Shown here: positions 25,322 to 33,919 of the stretch, one piece after another
How the letters are laid out: each line of letters opens with the position of its first letter
Position numbering within the stretch: the stretch's first letter is position 1
Origin: Burkholderiaceae bacterium
Lineage (GTDB): Bacteria > Pseudomonadota > Gammaproteobacteria > Burkholderiales > Burkholderiaceae_C
Reading direction: 5' to 3'
DNA length: 40,028 nucleotides
Assembly: GCA_014879655.1 (NCBI GenBank)
Contig: JACSRS010000136.1
Span: 1 to 40,028 of the forward strand
Notes under the pieces: model-generated
The model's input: only the letters and a program-made list of their open reading frames with translations
Databases searched by the model: none
What the model was told of the DNA's origin: nothing
Program-made: the position numbers and the translations under genes

Positions 25322-27220
25322 ATGGAAAAGGCAACTGACAACTCCATCATGACTGAAAAGCCCTCCCCACGGTTCCGTCCGATGACATTCGGCGTCACCC
25401 GCGTTCAGTTGCGCGAAGGCAGCGCCGGCGTGCGCTACCTTCGGGCCGATCAGGGCTTGCAGCCGTTCCCCGCGCGCCTGACCGATCGACTGCAGCACTG
25501 GGCGCAGGTCGCGCCCGAGCGCACCTTCATGGCGCGGCGCGACAAGCTTGCCGACGGCACCACCGGCGACTGGCGGCACGTCAGCTACGCCCAGGCCTGG
25601 CAAAGCGCACGCGCCATCGCGCAGGCCCTGATCAACCGGGGCCTGAGCGCTGACCGACCCGTGGTCATCCTGAGCGAGAACGACCTCGAACATGCCCAGC
25701 TGGCGCTGGGCTGCCTGGTGGCCGGCGTGCCGTTCGTGCCGACCTCGCCGCCCTACTCCCTGGTCAGCCAGGACTTCGCCAAGCTGCGTCATGTACTGGC
25801 AACCGTCACGCCCGGGCTGGTTTTTGCCGCCGACAGTGCCCGTTACTGCAAGGCCATCGAGGCCGCCGTGGGCGCCGATGTCGAGGTCGTGCTGACCAGC
25901 GGCGAGCTGGCCGGGCGTGCCAGCACGCCTTTCGCTGCGCTGCTGGCCACACCCGTCACGCCGGCAGTTGACGCGGCGATGCAGGCGACCGGGCCCGACA
26001 CGATTGCAAAGTTCCTGTTCACCAGCGGCTCGACAAAGATGCCAAAGGCCGTGATCAACACGCAGGGCATGTGGTGTGCCAACCAGCAGCAGATGGCGCA
26101 GAGCATGCCGGTGCTGACCGAGGCGCCGCCGGTGCTGGTGGACTGGCTGCCCTGGAATCACACCTTCGGCGGCAACCACAACTTCGGCATGGTGGTCTAT
26201 CACGGTGGCACGCTGTATATCGACGATGGCAAGCCGACGCCGGCGCTGATGGGCGAGACCCTGCGCAATCTGCGCGAGATCGCGCCCACGGTTTATTTCA
26301 ACGTGCCCACCGGGTTTGAGGCCATCGCCCACGCAATGCAGACCGATGATCTGCTGCGCAAGAGCCTGCTGTCGCGCGTCCGGATGTTCTTCTATGCCGG
26401 CGCGGCACTCGCCCAGCCGGTGTGGGACAGCCTTTTCGAGAGCGAAGAACGCGAAATCGGCGAGCGCATCGTCATGGGCACGGGCCTGGGAATGACCGAA
26501 TCCGGTCCGTTTGCCATCTTCATCACCAACCCCCATGTCCGCGCCGGCGATCTGGGCGTACCCACGCCGGGGCTGGAGCTGAAGCTGGTAGACATCGACG
26601 GCAAGACCGAAATCCGCTATCGCGGCCCCAACATCACGCGCGGCTACTGGCGTGCACCTGAAGAAACCGCCGCCCACTTTGACGAAGAAGGCTTTTTCTG
26701 CTCCGGCGACGCCGCTCGCTGGATCGATCCGGCCAACCCGCATCTCGGGCTGAAGTTCGACGGCCGCATCGCCGAGGACTTCAAGCTGGCCACCGGCACC
26801 TTCGTCAGTGTTGGCCCGATGCGCAGCAAGATCATCGCCGCAGGCGCCCCGCATGTGCAGGACGTGGTGATCACGGGGCTGAACATGCACGAGGTCGGCG
26901 CCATGGTGTTCCCCAACCTGGCTGCCTGCCGTGCCCTGAGCGGGTTGGGTGCCGACGCCACGGTCGATGCCGTGCTGGCCAGCCAGCCGGTGCGCGCGCG
27001 CTTTCAGAAGCTGCTGGATGAACTGGCGTCCAGCGCAACCGGCAGTGCCAGCCGCGTTGCCCGGATGTGCCTGCTGGCCGAGCCGCCCACGATTGACCGC
27101 AGCGAGGTCACCGACAAAGGCTCGATCAACCAGCGCGCCGTGCTGGCGAACCGGGCTGCAACGGTGAAAGCGTTGCATGACGGCACGCTGCCCGGGCTGC
27201 TGACCCCCACACCACGCTGA
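25322..27220 (+). CDS. fcs: Feruloyl-CoA synthase (hydroxycinnamate-CoA ligase)
   Basis: Activates ferulate, p-coumarate or a related acid with ATP and CoA. The 632-residue protein belongs to the acyl-adenylate family. The phosphate-binding loop LFTSGSTKMPK lies at about residues 232-242. Then come the substrate-site region WLPWNHTFGGNHNFG, the adenine motif MGTGLGMTESGP and the hinge segment FDGRIAEDFKLATGTFVSVG. The WNHTFGGNHNFG and KLATGTFV motifs are characteristic of the feruloyl-CoA synthase subfamily. The start at 25322 (MEKATDN) is weakly supported; a second Met at 25349 (MTEKPSP) is possible. It lies between crotonase and thiolase genes. Confidence 0.95.
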   Translation: MEKATDNSIMTEKPSPRFRPMTFGVTRVQLREGSAGVRYLRADQGLQPFPARLTDRLQHWAQVAPERTFMARRDKLADGTTGDWRHVSYAQAWQSARAIAQALINRGLSADRPVVILSENDLEHAQLALGCLVAGVPFVPTSPPYSLVSQDFAKLRHVLATVTPGLVFAADSARYCKAIEAAVGADVEVVLTSGELAGRASTPFAALLATPVTPAVDAAMQATGPDTIAKFLFTSGSTKMPKAVINTQGMWCANQQQMAQSMPVLTEAPPVLVDWLPWNHTFGGNHNFGMVVYHGGTLYIDDGKPTPALMGETLRNLREIAPTVYFNVPTGFEAIAHAMQTDDLLRKSLLSRVRMFFYAGAALAQPVWDSLFESEEREIGERIVMGTGLGMTESGPFAIFITNPHVRAGDLGVPTPGLELKLVDIDGKTEIRYRGPNITRGYWRAPEETAAHFDEEGFFCSGDAARWIDPANPHLGLKFDGRIAEDFKLATGTFVSVGPMRSKIIAAGAPHVQDVVITGLNMHEVGAMVFPNLAACRALSGLGADATVDAVLASQPVRARFQKLLDELASSATGSASRVARMCLLAEPPTIDRSEVTDKGSINQRAVLANRAATVKALHDGTLPGLLTPTPR

Positions 27221-27261
27221 ACAGAAGCAGCGCACCCCACAACCGCCCAACTGGAATCACC

Positions 27262-28521
27262 ATGAGCAACCGCAAACAACCCGGCTTTTTCAACGCATTC
27301 GAAGACATCTGGATCGTCGATGGCGTGCGCACGCCGATGATCGATTACTGCGGCGCACTGGGCCATATCTCGCCGACCGACCTCGGCATCAAGGCCGCAC
27401 GCGCGGCACTGGCACGCGCCGGCGTTCCGGCCGACCATGTTGGCACGGTGATCGCGGGCAACATGGCGCCGGGTGACTACGAACAGTTCATGCTGCCGCG
27501 CCACATCGGGCTGTACGCCGGCGTGCCACAGGAAGTGCCGGCCCTGATGGCCCAGCGGATCTGCGGCACCGGCTTTGAGCTGTTCCGCCAGGCCGGAGAG
27601 CAGATCCAGAATCGCTGCGCCGACGTGGCACTGGTCACCGGCGCCGAATCGATGACGCGCAACCCGATCGCGTCGTTCACGCACCGTACAGGCTTCAAGC
27701 TGGGCGCACCCGTCGAATTCAAGGACTTTCTGTGGGAAGCGCTGACCGACTCGACCGCCGGCATCACGATGATCCAGACGGCCGAGAACCTGGCAAAGAA
27801 ATACGGCATCACGCGCGAGCAGGTTGACGCCTTCGCTTCCCACTCGTTTGCCAAGGCCGTCGCCGCGCAACAGGCCGGCTTCCACGCTGGCGAAATCGTG
27901 CCAGTGATCACCGAGAAGTTCGAGCTCGAAGGCTACGCAACGCGCGGCATACGGCTGCAGGGCAAGCTCACCGAGGTCGCGCAGGACACGCACGCCCGCC
28001 TGTCCCCGGTCGAGGTGCTGGCGAAACTGCGCAGCGTGTACCCGGGCGGCGTGCAGACCGGCGGCAACAGCTCGGCCCTCGTGGATGCCGCCGCCGCTGC
28101 GGTGGTGGCGTCGGGCAGCTATGTGCGCGCCGAAGGCAAGAATCCGCTGGCGCGCGTGGTTGCGGCGGCCGTGGTGGGCGTGCCGCCGGAGATCATGGGC
28201 ATCGGCCCGGCGCCGGCGATCCGCTTGCTGCTGGAACGCGCTGGCCTCACACTGGACGCCATTGACCGTTTCGAGATCAACGAAGCGCAGGGCGCGCAGA
28301 CGCTGGCTGTGGGCCGGGAACTGGGGCTGGACATGGACAAGCTCAACGTCAACGGGGGAGCCATTGCGCTGGGTCACCCGCTGGCGGCGACCGGCGTGCG
28401 GCTGACGATCACGCTGGCGCGCGAACTGCAGCGCAGCGGCCTGCGCTATGGCATCAGCAGCGCCTGCATCGGCGGCGGCCAGGGCATTGCCCTGCTGATT
28501 GAGAACCCCCAGGGCGTCTGA
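27262..28521 (+). CDS. Thiolase (acetyl-CoA acetyltransferase family), probable 3-ketophenylpropionyl-CoA thiolase
   Basis: Expected to cleave the 3-keto-phenylpropionyl-CoA intermediate to an aromatic acyl-CoA and acetyl-CoA. The 419-residue protein has all thiolase catalytic elements: nucleophile Cys101 in QRICGTGFEL, His372 in ALGHPLAATG and the second cysteine Cys402 in SACIGGGQG. GAESMTRNP and FEINEAQGAQTLAV are further family segments; in the latter, the usual NEAFA sequence reads NEAQGA. The assignment to the aromatic side chain rests on neighbours (fcs upstream, dehydrogenase and thioesterase downstream) rather than on substrate residues. It is followed by an 87-base gap with a repeat copy. 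Confidence 0.93.
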   Translation: MSNRKQPGFFNAFEDIWIVDGVRTPMIDYCGALGHISPTDLGIKAARAALARAGVPADHVGTVIAGNMAPGDYEQFMLPRHIGLYAGVPQEVPALMAQRICGTGFELFRQAGEQIQNRCADVALVTGAESMTRNPIASFTHRTGFKLGAPVEFKDFLWEALTDSTAGITMIQTAENLAKKYGITREQVDAFASHSFAKAVAAQQAGFHAGEIVPVITEKFELEGYATRGIRLQGKLTEVAQDTHARLSPVEVLAKLRSVYPGGVQTGGNSSALVDAAAAAVVASGSYVRAEGKNPLARVVAAAVVGVPPEIMGIGPAPAIRLLLERAGLTLDAIDRFEINEAQGAQTLAVGRELGLDMDKLNVNGGAIALGHPLAATGVRLTITLARELQRSGLRYGISSACIGGGQGIALLIENPQGV

Positions 28522-28526
28522 ACCCG

Positions 28527-28567
28527 ATTTTCAGATGAATTCCGGCAAATCCCATCGTCAGATGGTC
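28527..28567 (+). repeat. Interspersed 41-base repeat, copy C
   Basis: Starts ATTTTCAGATGAATTCCGGC five bases after the thiolase stop. It aligns with copies A and B with a one-base insertion and a compensating deletion. It lies inside the catabolic operon, between the thiolase and dehydrogenase genes, so it does not appear to end transcription. Confidence 0.6.
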
Positions 28568-28608
28568 AGTTTCAGCTATTGAAATGAAAGTATGAAGGAG
28601 TCTGCAAG

Positions 28609-29373
28609 ATGAACATTCAAGGACAGGCCGCACTCGTCACCGGCGGTGGGTCGGGCCTCGGTGAGGCAACCGCACGTGAACTGGCGCGCCTGGGCGCCAA
28701 AGTCGCGGTGCTCGACGTGAATCTGGCCAACGCCGAACGCGTGGCCGCGGAAATTGGCGGCGTAGCCTGCCTGTGCGACATCACCGACAGCGCCAGCCTG
28801 CAGGCTGCCATTGACGCCGCCGCAGCGGCCCACGGCCCGGCGCGCATCCTGGGCCACATTGCCGGCATCGGGTCGGCCAAGCGGATTGTCGGCAAGGATG
28901 GCAACGCCGCCCCGCTGGAAGATTTCGCCCGCGTCATCAACGTCAACCTGATCGGCACCTACAACGCGGCGCGCCTGTTCGCCGCCGCCTGCGCCAAGCT
29001 GGACCCGCTGGAAGACGGCGAGCGGGGCGTGATGGTTTTCACCGCTTCGGTCGCTGCCTTTGACGGTCAGGTCGGCCAGCAGGCCTACAGCGCCTCAAAG
29101 GCTGGCGTGGCGGGCATGACGCTGCCCATGGCACGCGATCTGGCGCAGCACGGCATTCGCGTCTGCACCATAGCACCCGGCCTGTTTGCCACGCCGCTGC
29201 TCAAGCAGTTGCCGGAACCGGTGCAAGCCTCGCTGGCGGCGAGCATTCCGTTCCCGCAGCGGCTTGGCAAGCCCGAAGAATTTGCGCAACTGGCCTGCCA
29301 CATCGTGACCAATTCGCACCTGAACGGCGAGGTGATCCGCCTGGACGGAGCGCTGCGCATGGCACCGCGCTGA
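28609..29373 (+). CDS. Short-chain dehydrogenase, 3-hydroxyacyl-CoA dehydrogenase (HSD10-like)
   Basis: Probably oxidises the 3-hydroxy-phenylpropionyl-CoA made by the crotonase to the 3-keto form with NAD+. The 254-residue classical SDR has TGGGSGLG at residues 11-18, the acidic residue of VAVLDVN that favours NAD(H), an NVN segment (VINVNLIGTYN), the catalytic Ser in FTASVAAFDG and Tyr160-x3-Lys164 in YSASK. The overall pattern (INVNLIGTYNAARL, PGLFATPLL, FPQRLGKPEEFA) is that of type II 3-hydroxyacyl-CoA dehydrogenases. The RBS GAAGGAG is well placed. It lies 23 bases before the thioesterase gene. Confidence 0.92.
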   Translation: MNIQGQAALVTGGGSGLGEATARELARLGAKVAVLDVNLANAERVAAEIGGVACLCDITDSASLQAAIDAAAAAHGPARILGHIAGIGSAKRIVGKDGNAAPLEDFARVINVNLIGTYNAARLFAAACAKLDPLEDGERGVMVFTASVAAFDGQVGQQAYSASKAGVAGMTLPMARDLAQHGIRVCTIAPGLFATPLLKQLPEPVQASLAASIPFPQRLGKPEEFAQLACHIVTNSHLNGEVIRLDGALRMAPR

Positions 29374-29396
29374 GCGCCCAGGAACCCGACATCCCC

Positions 29397-29816
29397 ATGA
29401 GCAAATCCACCGTTTACGAGATCAAGGTGCAGTTCGGCGACTGCGACCCGGCTGGCATCGTGTTCTTCCCCAACTTCTCGAAGTGGATGGACGCGGCCTC
29501 GCTGCATTTCTTCATGGAATGCGGGGTGCCGCCTTGGCGCGAACTGAAAAAGACCACCGGCATCATCGGTACGCCGCTGCTGGAAATCCACACGAAGTTC
29601 ATGCGCCCGGCCACCTACGGCGAAACGCTGCAGGTGCTCACCAGTATCGAGTCCTGGGCCGCCAAAACCTTTGTTCAAAAACATGTCGTGATGCGTGGCG
29701 ACACGGTGCTGTGTGAGGGCCGCGAAACGCGCGCCTTCGTCATTCACCCCGAGGGCGAACCGGACCGCATCAAGGCGATCCCCGTGCCCGAGGACATCAA
29801 GGCCCTTTGCAGCTGA
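29397..29816 (+). CDS. Hotdog-fold aryl-CoA thioesterase (4-hydroxybenzoyl-CoA thioesterase type)
   Basis: Expected to release the free aromatic acid (vanillate or 4-hydroxybenzoate) from the CoA ester left by the thiolase. The 139-residue protein has the signature QFGDCDPAGIVFFPNFSKWM, with Asp17 at the position of the catalytic Asp of the Pseudomonas CBS3 4-hydroxybenzoyl-CoA thioesterase. The central helix and sheet follow in normal order. It lies 23 bases after the dehydrogenase and 60 before the solute-binding protein gene. Exact substrate is inferred from context. Confidence 0.92.
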   Translation: MSKSTVYEIKVQFGDCDPAGIVFFPNFSKWMDAASLHFFMECGVPPWRELKKTTGIIGTPLLEIHTKFMRPATYGETLQVLTSIESWAAKTFVQKHVVMRGDTVLCEGRETRAFVIHPEGEPDRIKAIPVPEDIKALCS

Positions 29817-29876
29817 CTTTTCCGTGTGTTCCCTTCCCCCTGCGTTCTTTCTACCCACCTTTATCAGGAGACAAGC

Positions 29877-31010
29877 ATGAAACTCAAGAAATCCCTCGTG
29901 GCCCTGGCCATCACCGCCACTGCTGCCACGGTCGCAATGGCCGACGTCAAGGTCGGCGTCACCCTGTCGTTGACAGGTCCGGGCTCCGGCCTGGGTATTC
30001 CGATGCAGAAGCAGCTCAACCTGTTCCCCAAGACCATTGGTGGTGAAAAGGTGGACCTGATCATTCTTGACGATGCTTCCGACCCCGGAAAAGCAGCCGC
30101 CAATGCGCGCAGGTTCGTGACCGAAGACAAGGTTGACGTCATCTTTGGTGCGAATCTGACGCCGACCTCTGCGGCCGTGGTACCGATCGCATTTGACGCA
30201 AAGACCGCTCAGGTATCCGGAGCGCCCGTGCCGCCCCAGGGCGACAAGGAATCGTTCCTGTTCCGCCTGCCCCAGGGTTTTACGGTGATGGCCCATGCCG
30301 TCGTCGAGCACATGAAGAAGCAGGGCGTCAAAACCGTCGGCTTTCTGGGTTATGCCGACGGCTACGGCCAGGGCTGGCTGGGCGCCATGGGGCCGATGCT
30401 GGAAAAGGCCGGCATCAAGATGGTTGACGTGGAGCGCTTTGCCCGCACCGATACCAGCGTGACCCCCCAGGCGCTCAAGCTGGTATCTGCCAATCCTGAC
30501 GCAATCCTGGTTGTCGCATCCGGGTCAGGCGCTGCCATGCCCCAGCTGGCGCTGGCTGAACGCGGCTACAAGGGCAAGGTCTACCAGACCCATGCGGCGG
30601 CGACACCGGATTTGATGCGCATTGGTGGCAAGACGGTTGAAGGCACATACGTTGTCTCCGGCCCTGCGCTGCTGGGAGACCAGTTGCCCGAGAGCCACCC
30701 GTCCAAGAAGCAGGCGATCAACTTTGTCACCAACTTTGAAAAGGCAAACGGCCCCAATTCACGCAACCAGTTTGCGGGCCACGCCTACGACTTCCAGATT
30801 GCCATGGAAAAAGTGATTCCGGTGGCACTGAAGAGCGCCAAACCGGGCACGCCCGAGTTCCGCATGGCCATCCGTGATGGCCTGGAAAACATGGGGCGCA
30901 CCGTCTTCTCGCACGGTGTCATGAACTGGACCGCCAAGGACCATGACGGCTACACACTGGAGACCGGCGTCATGACCCAGGTGGTGGACGGCAAGTTCAT
31001 CGTCCAGTAA
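29877..31010 (+). CDS. ABC transporter substrate-binding protein, branched-chain amino acid/aromatic type
   Basis: Periplasmic receptor (type I binding fold, Leu/Ile/Val family) that probably captures hydroxycinnamates or related aromatic acids for the importer encoded next. The 377-residue precursor has a signal peptide cut after TVAMA (about residue 22). The first lobe starts VKVGVTLSLTGPGSGLG, and GFLGYADGYGQGWL is a typical ligand-site segment. The start at 29877 follows the RBS CAGGAGA. A strong hairpin lies right after the stop. Homologous binding proteins in such operons (for example in the p-coumarate locus of Rhodopseudomonas) bind phenylpropanoids; here this is inference. Confidence 0.92.
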   Translation: MKLKKSLVALAITATAATVAMADVKVGVTLSLTGPGSGLGIPMQKQLNLFPKTIGGEKVDLIILDDASDPGKAAANARRFVTEDKVDVIFGANLTPTSAAVVPIAFDAKTAQVSGAPVPPQGDKESFLFRLPQGFTVMAHAVVEHMKKQGVKTVGFLGYADGYGQGWLGAMGPMLEKAGIKMVDVERFARTDTSVTPQALKLVSANPDAILVVASGSGAAMPQLALAERGYKGKVYQTHAAATPDLMRIGGKTVEGTYVVSGPALLGDQLPESHPSKKQAINFVTNFEKANGPNSRNQFAGHAYDFQIAMEKVIPVALKSAKPGTPEFRMAIRDGLENMGRTVFSHGVMNWTAKDHDGYTLETGVMTQVVDGKFIVQ

Positions 31011-31022
31011 ACCCTTGACAGC

Positions 31023-31054
31023 GGGGGCGTTGCAACACCGCTTGCAACGCCCCC
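31023..31054 (+). terminator. Strong hairpin between binding-protein and permease genes
   Basis: GGGGGCGTTGCAA and TTGCAACGCCCCC form a perfect 13-bp stem with a 6-base loop, starting 13 bases after the stop codon. No T-tract follows. Such hairpins often stabilise the binding-protein mRNA or attenuate downstream genes so that the receptor is made in excess of the membrane parts. Confidence 0.8.
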
Positions 31055-31109
31055 GATGCTTATCCGGTGCTTCCATGAAACTTCCCGCACTCTCACAACA
31101 AGGCACGCC

Positions 31110-32150
31110 ATGGACTCCTCGATAGCCAGCATTCTGATGCTGGATGGCGTGACCAACGGTGCCATCTACGCCCTGCTGGGACTGGCCACGGTACTGGTTT
31201 TCACCGTCACCCGGGTGATCTTCATCCCTCAGGGCGAGTTCGTTGCCTACGGGGCGCTGACACTGGCCATGCTGCAATCGGGCAAGACCCCCGGCACCGT
31301 CTGGCTGCTGATGATTGTGGCGGTCCTGGCTGCGTTGATGGAAACCGTCTCGCGCTGGCGTCACACAGGTCGTGTGGGCAATGCGCTGAAGGCCGCACTG
31401 AAGACCCTGCTGTTTCCCGCCATCGTTTCGGGTGTGTCCTTCTGGGCAGCACCGCAACAATTCCCGATGTGGATACAGGCCGCACTGAGCGTGGCCATCG
31501 TGACGGCGTTCGGGCCCCTGCTGTACCGGGTGGCCTACCAGTCGCTGGAATCGGCGCCGCCGCTGGTACTGCTGATTGTCTCGGTCGGTGTGCACTTTGC
31601 CATGACCGGCCTGGGCCTGCTTTTTTTCGGCGCGGAAGGTTTCCGCAATCCGCCCTTCTGGAACGAGCGCTTCAATCTGGGACCGGTCACGGTATCGGGC
31701 CAGATGATCATCATTTTTGCGGCTTCGCTGGCGCTGATTGTTCTGCTGTGGCTGTACTTCGAGCGATCCTTACGCGGCAAGGCCCTGCGAGCCACAGCCG
31801 TCAACCGGACAGGTGCCCGGCTGATGGGCATTTCCAGTCACAGCGCGGGCCAACTGACCTTCCTGGTTGCCGCTTTCATCGGAGCCTTGTCCGGCCTGCT
31901 GATCGGGCCGACCACCACGGTCTTCTATGACTCTGGCTTTCTGATCGGCCTAAAGGGCTTCGTGGCTGCGGTCATTGCCGGGCTGTCCAGTTACCCCGGA
32001 GCACTCGTCGGCGCACTTTTTGTGGGCATCGTTGAATCCTTTGGCGCGTTCTGGGCCAGTGCCTTCAAAGAGGTGATCGTCTTCACCATCATCCTGCCCG
32101 TCCTCCTCGCGCGCTCGCTGCTCGGCGGTCACTCAGACGAGGACCATTGA
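31110..32150 (+). CDS. ABC transporter permease, LivH type
   Basis: First membrane subunit of the importer. The 346-residue protein starts MDSSIASILMLDGVTNGAIY and has about eight hydrophobic segments. The LivH core includes FTVTRVIFIPQGEFVAYGAL and SGLLIGPTTTVFYDSGF, with GLKGFVAAVIAGLSSYPGAL near the C-terminus. It is longer than typical LivH (about 300) because of an insertion around residues 70-130 that contains a charged loop (VSRWRHTGRVGNALK) and additional hydrophobic segments. The ATG at 31110 was chosen because it matches the usual LivH N-terminus. One base separates it from the next gene. Confidence 0.92.
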   Translation: MDSSIASILMLDGVTNGAIYALLGLATVLVFTVTRVIFIPQGEFVAYGALTLAMLQSGKTPGTVWLLMIVAVLAALMETVSRWRHTGRVGNALKAALKTLLFPAIVSGVSFWAAPQQFPMWIQAALSVAIVTAFGPLLYRVAYQSLESAPPLVLLIVSVGVHFAMTGLGLLFFGAEGFRNPPFWNERFNLGPVTVSGQMIIIFAASLALIVLLWLYFERSLRGKALRATAVNRTGARLMGISSHSAGQLTFLVAAFIGALSGLLIGPTTTVFYDSGFLIGLKGFVAAVIAGLSSYPGALVGALFVGIVESFGAFWASAFKEVIVFTIILPVLLARSLLGGHSDEDH

Positions 32151-32151
32151 C

Positions 32152-33918
32152 ATGAAGTTCAAAAATCTCCCACTGGTATTGCTCGCACTGGCCGTCCCGG
32201 CAGCGGCCCTGTTGCCCTTGCCGGACTTCTGGATCGTGCAGCTCAACTACATCGGCCTGTATGCCCTGGTGTGCCTGGGTCTGGTCTTGCTCACCGGGGT
32301 GGGCGGACTGACTTCTTTCGGTCAGGCCGCTTTCGTGGGCATCGGCGCGTACACCACCGCCTGGCTGACACTGAATACCGGCATGTCCCCGTGGTTGACC
32401 CTTTTTGTGGGCCTGGGGATCACGGCAGCCAGCGCGTTGATCGTCGGCGCCATCACCCTGCGCATGTCCGGGCACTACCTGCCGCTGGCCACCATCGCCT
32501 GGGGACTGTCGCTCTACTATCTGATGGGCAACCTGGCGCCTTTGGGCAAATACGACGGCCTGCAGGGCTTGAAGAGCCTGTCGATTGGCGGCCTCGACAT
32601 CGGTCAGGGACGGCTGTTCTTTGTGTTGACCTGGGTGATTGTTCTGGCCGGTGCCGCGGCGCTGCTGAATCTGCTGGATTCGCGCCCCGGACGTGCCATC
32701 CGCTCGCTCAAGGGCGCCTCGCAGATGGCCGAGGCGATGGGCATCAACACCTTCCAGTACAAGGTCAGCATCTTCCTGATCGCGGCCATTCTGGCTTCCA
32801 TAGGCGGCTGGTTGCTGGCGCATTTCCAGCTGACGGTGAATCCTTCGGCCTTCGGTCTGAAGATGGGCATCGAATACCTGTTCATGACGGTGGTCGGCGG
32901 CGTGGGCTACGTCTGGGGTGCGATCGTGGGTGCCGGACTGATCAAACTGCTCGACGACTACCTGCAGGTGGCGTTGCCCGCCCTGATCGGCACCAGCGGG
33001 AGCTACGAAGTGATCGTGTTCGGCATTGCCATCGTGCTGGTGCTGAAGTACATGCCGGACGGGTTGTGGTCGCTGGTCGCGCGGTACTTCCCGAGCGCCC
33101 CGCGCCGGATCGACTGGCACAACGCCGGCAACCTGCCCAGCCGCAGCAAACCGGCCAAGGGCGAGCCGGTGCTGAAGGTGGAAAAGATCCGCAAGCAGTT
33201 TGGTGGCCTGACAGCGGTGAACGACATCAGCTTCCAGATTGCCGGCGGACAGATCGTCGGCCTGATCGGCCCCAACGGCGCCGGCAAGTCCACCACGTTC
33301 AACCTGATCACCGGGACGCTGTCCAAGACCAGCGGGCAGGTGCTGTTTCGCGGCCAGGACATCAGCAACCTGCAGGCGCGAGGCATTGCGCGCCAGGGAA
33401 TGGCGCGCACCTTCCAGCACGTCAAGATGATTCCCGACATGACGGTGCTCGAAAACGTGGCCATGGGCGCCTACACGCGCGGGCGCAGCGGCATTCTTGC
33501 CTCGATGCTGCGCATCAACAAGGCCGAAGAGCAGCGCATGATGAAAGAAGCCCAGCGCCAGCTCGAGCGCATCGGCATGGGCGAGTACTTGCACGAGCAG
33601 GCAGGCAACCTGGCGATGGGACCCCAGCGCCTGATGGAAATTGCGCGCGCGCTGTGCTCCGATCCGGCGCTGCTGTTGCTCGACGAGCCCGCGGCCGGAC
33701 TGCGCCACAAGGAGAAACAGGATCTCATCCAGGTGCTGCGCCAGCTCCAGAGCGAAGGCATGAGCATCTTGCTGGTGGAGCACGACATGGACCTGGTGAT
33801 GGAGGTGTGCGAACACCTGGTGGTCATGGAATTCGGCACCTTGCTGACCGAAGGCACACCGGCGCAAATCCAGGCCAGCCCCGTCGTGCGCGCGGCCTAT
33901 CTGGGAACGGAACACTGA
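32152..33918 (+). CDS. Fused ABC permease (LivM) and ATPase (LivG)
   Basis: One 588-residue protein joins the second permease and the first ATPase of the importer. Residues about 1-330 are the LivM membrane domain (LVLLTGVGGLTSFGQAAFVG; VVGGVGYVWGAIVGAGL). A short linker rich in basic residues follows. The ATPase occupies about 340-588, with Walker A GPNGAGKST at 373-381 and Walker B LLLLDEP at about 508-514. The ABC signature is unusual: the region reads NLAMGPQRLMEIARAL where LSxGQ would be expected. The frame is continuous through the junction, so this is a real fusion. It ends one base before livF. Confidence 0.93.
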   Translation: MKFKNLPLVLLALAVPAAALLPLPDFWIVQLNYIGLYALVCLGLVLLTGVGGLTSFGQAAFVGIGAYTTAWLTLNTGMSPWLTLFVGLGITAASALIVGAITLRMSGHYLPLATIAWGLSLYYLMGNLAPLGKYDGLQGLKSLSIGGLDIGQGRLFFVLTWVIVLAGAAALLNLLDSRPGRAIRSLKGASQMAEAMGINTFQYKVSIFLIAAILASIGGWLLAHFQLTVNPSAFGLKMGIEYLFMTVVGGVGYVWGAIVGAGLIKLLDDYLQVALPALIGTSGSYEVIVFGIAIVLVLKYMPDGLWSLVARYFPSAPRRIDWHNAGNLPSRSKPAKGEPVLKVEKIRKQFGGLTAVNDISFQIAGGQIVGLIGPNGAGKSTTFNLITGTLSKTSGQVLFRGQDISNLQARGIARQGMARTFQHVKMIPDMTVLENVAMGAYTRGRSGILASMLRINKAEEQRMMKEAQRQLERIGMGEYLHEQAGNLAMGPQRLMEIARALCSDPALLLLDEPAAGLRHKEKQDLIQVLRQLQSEGMSILLVEHDMDLVMEVCEHLVVMEFGTLLTEGTPAQIQASPVVRAAYLGTEH

Positions 33919-33919
33919 A

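Noticed and set aside
25145-27250. 701-codon open frame on the minus strand opposite fcs
   Set aside because: It lies fully antisense to a clear feruloyl-CoA synthase gene, has low-complexity His/Gly/Arg-rich content and no recognisable domain; typical of high-GC shadow frames.
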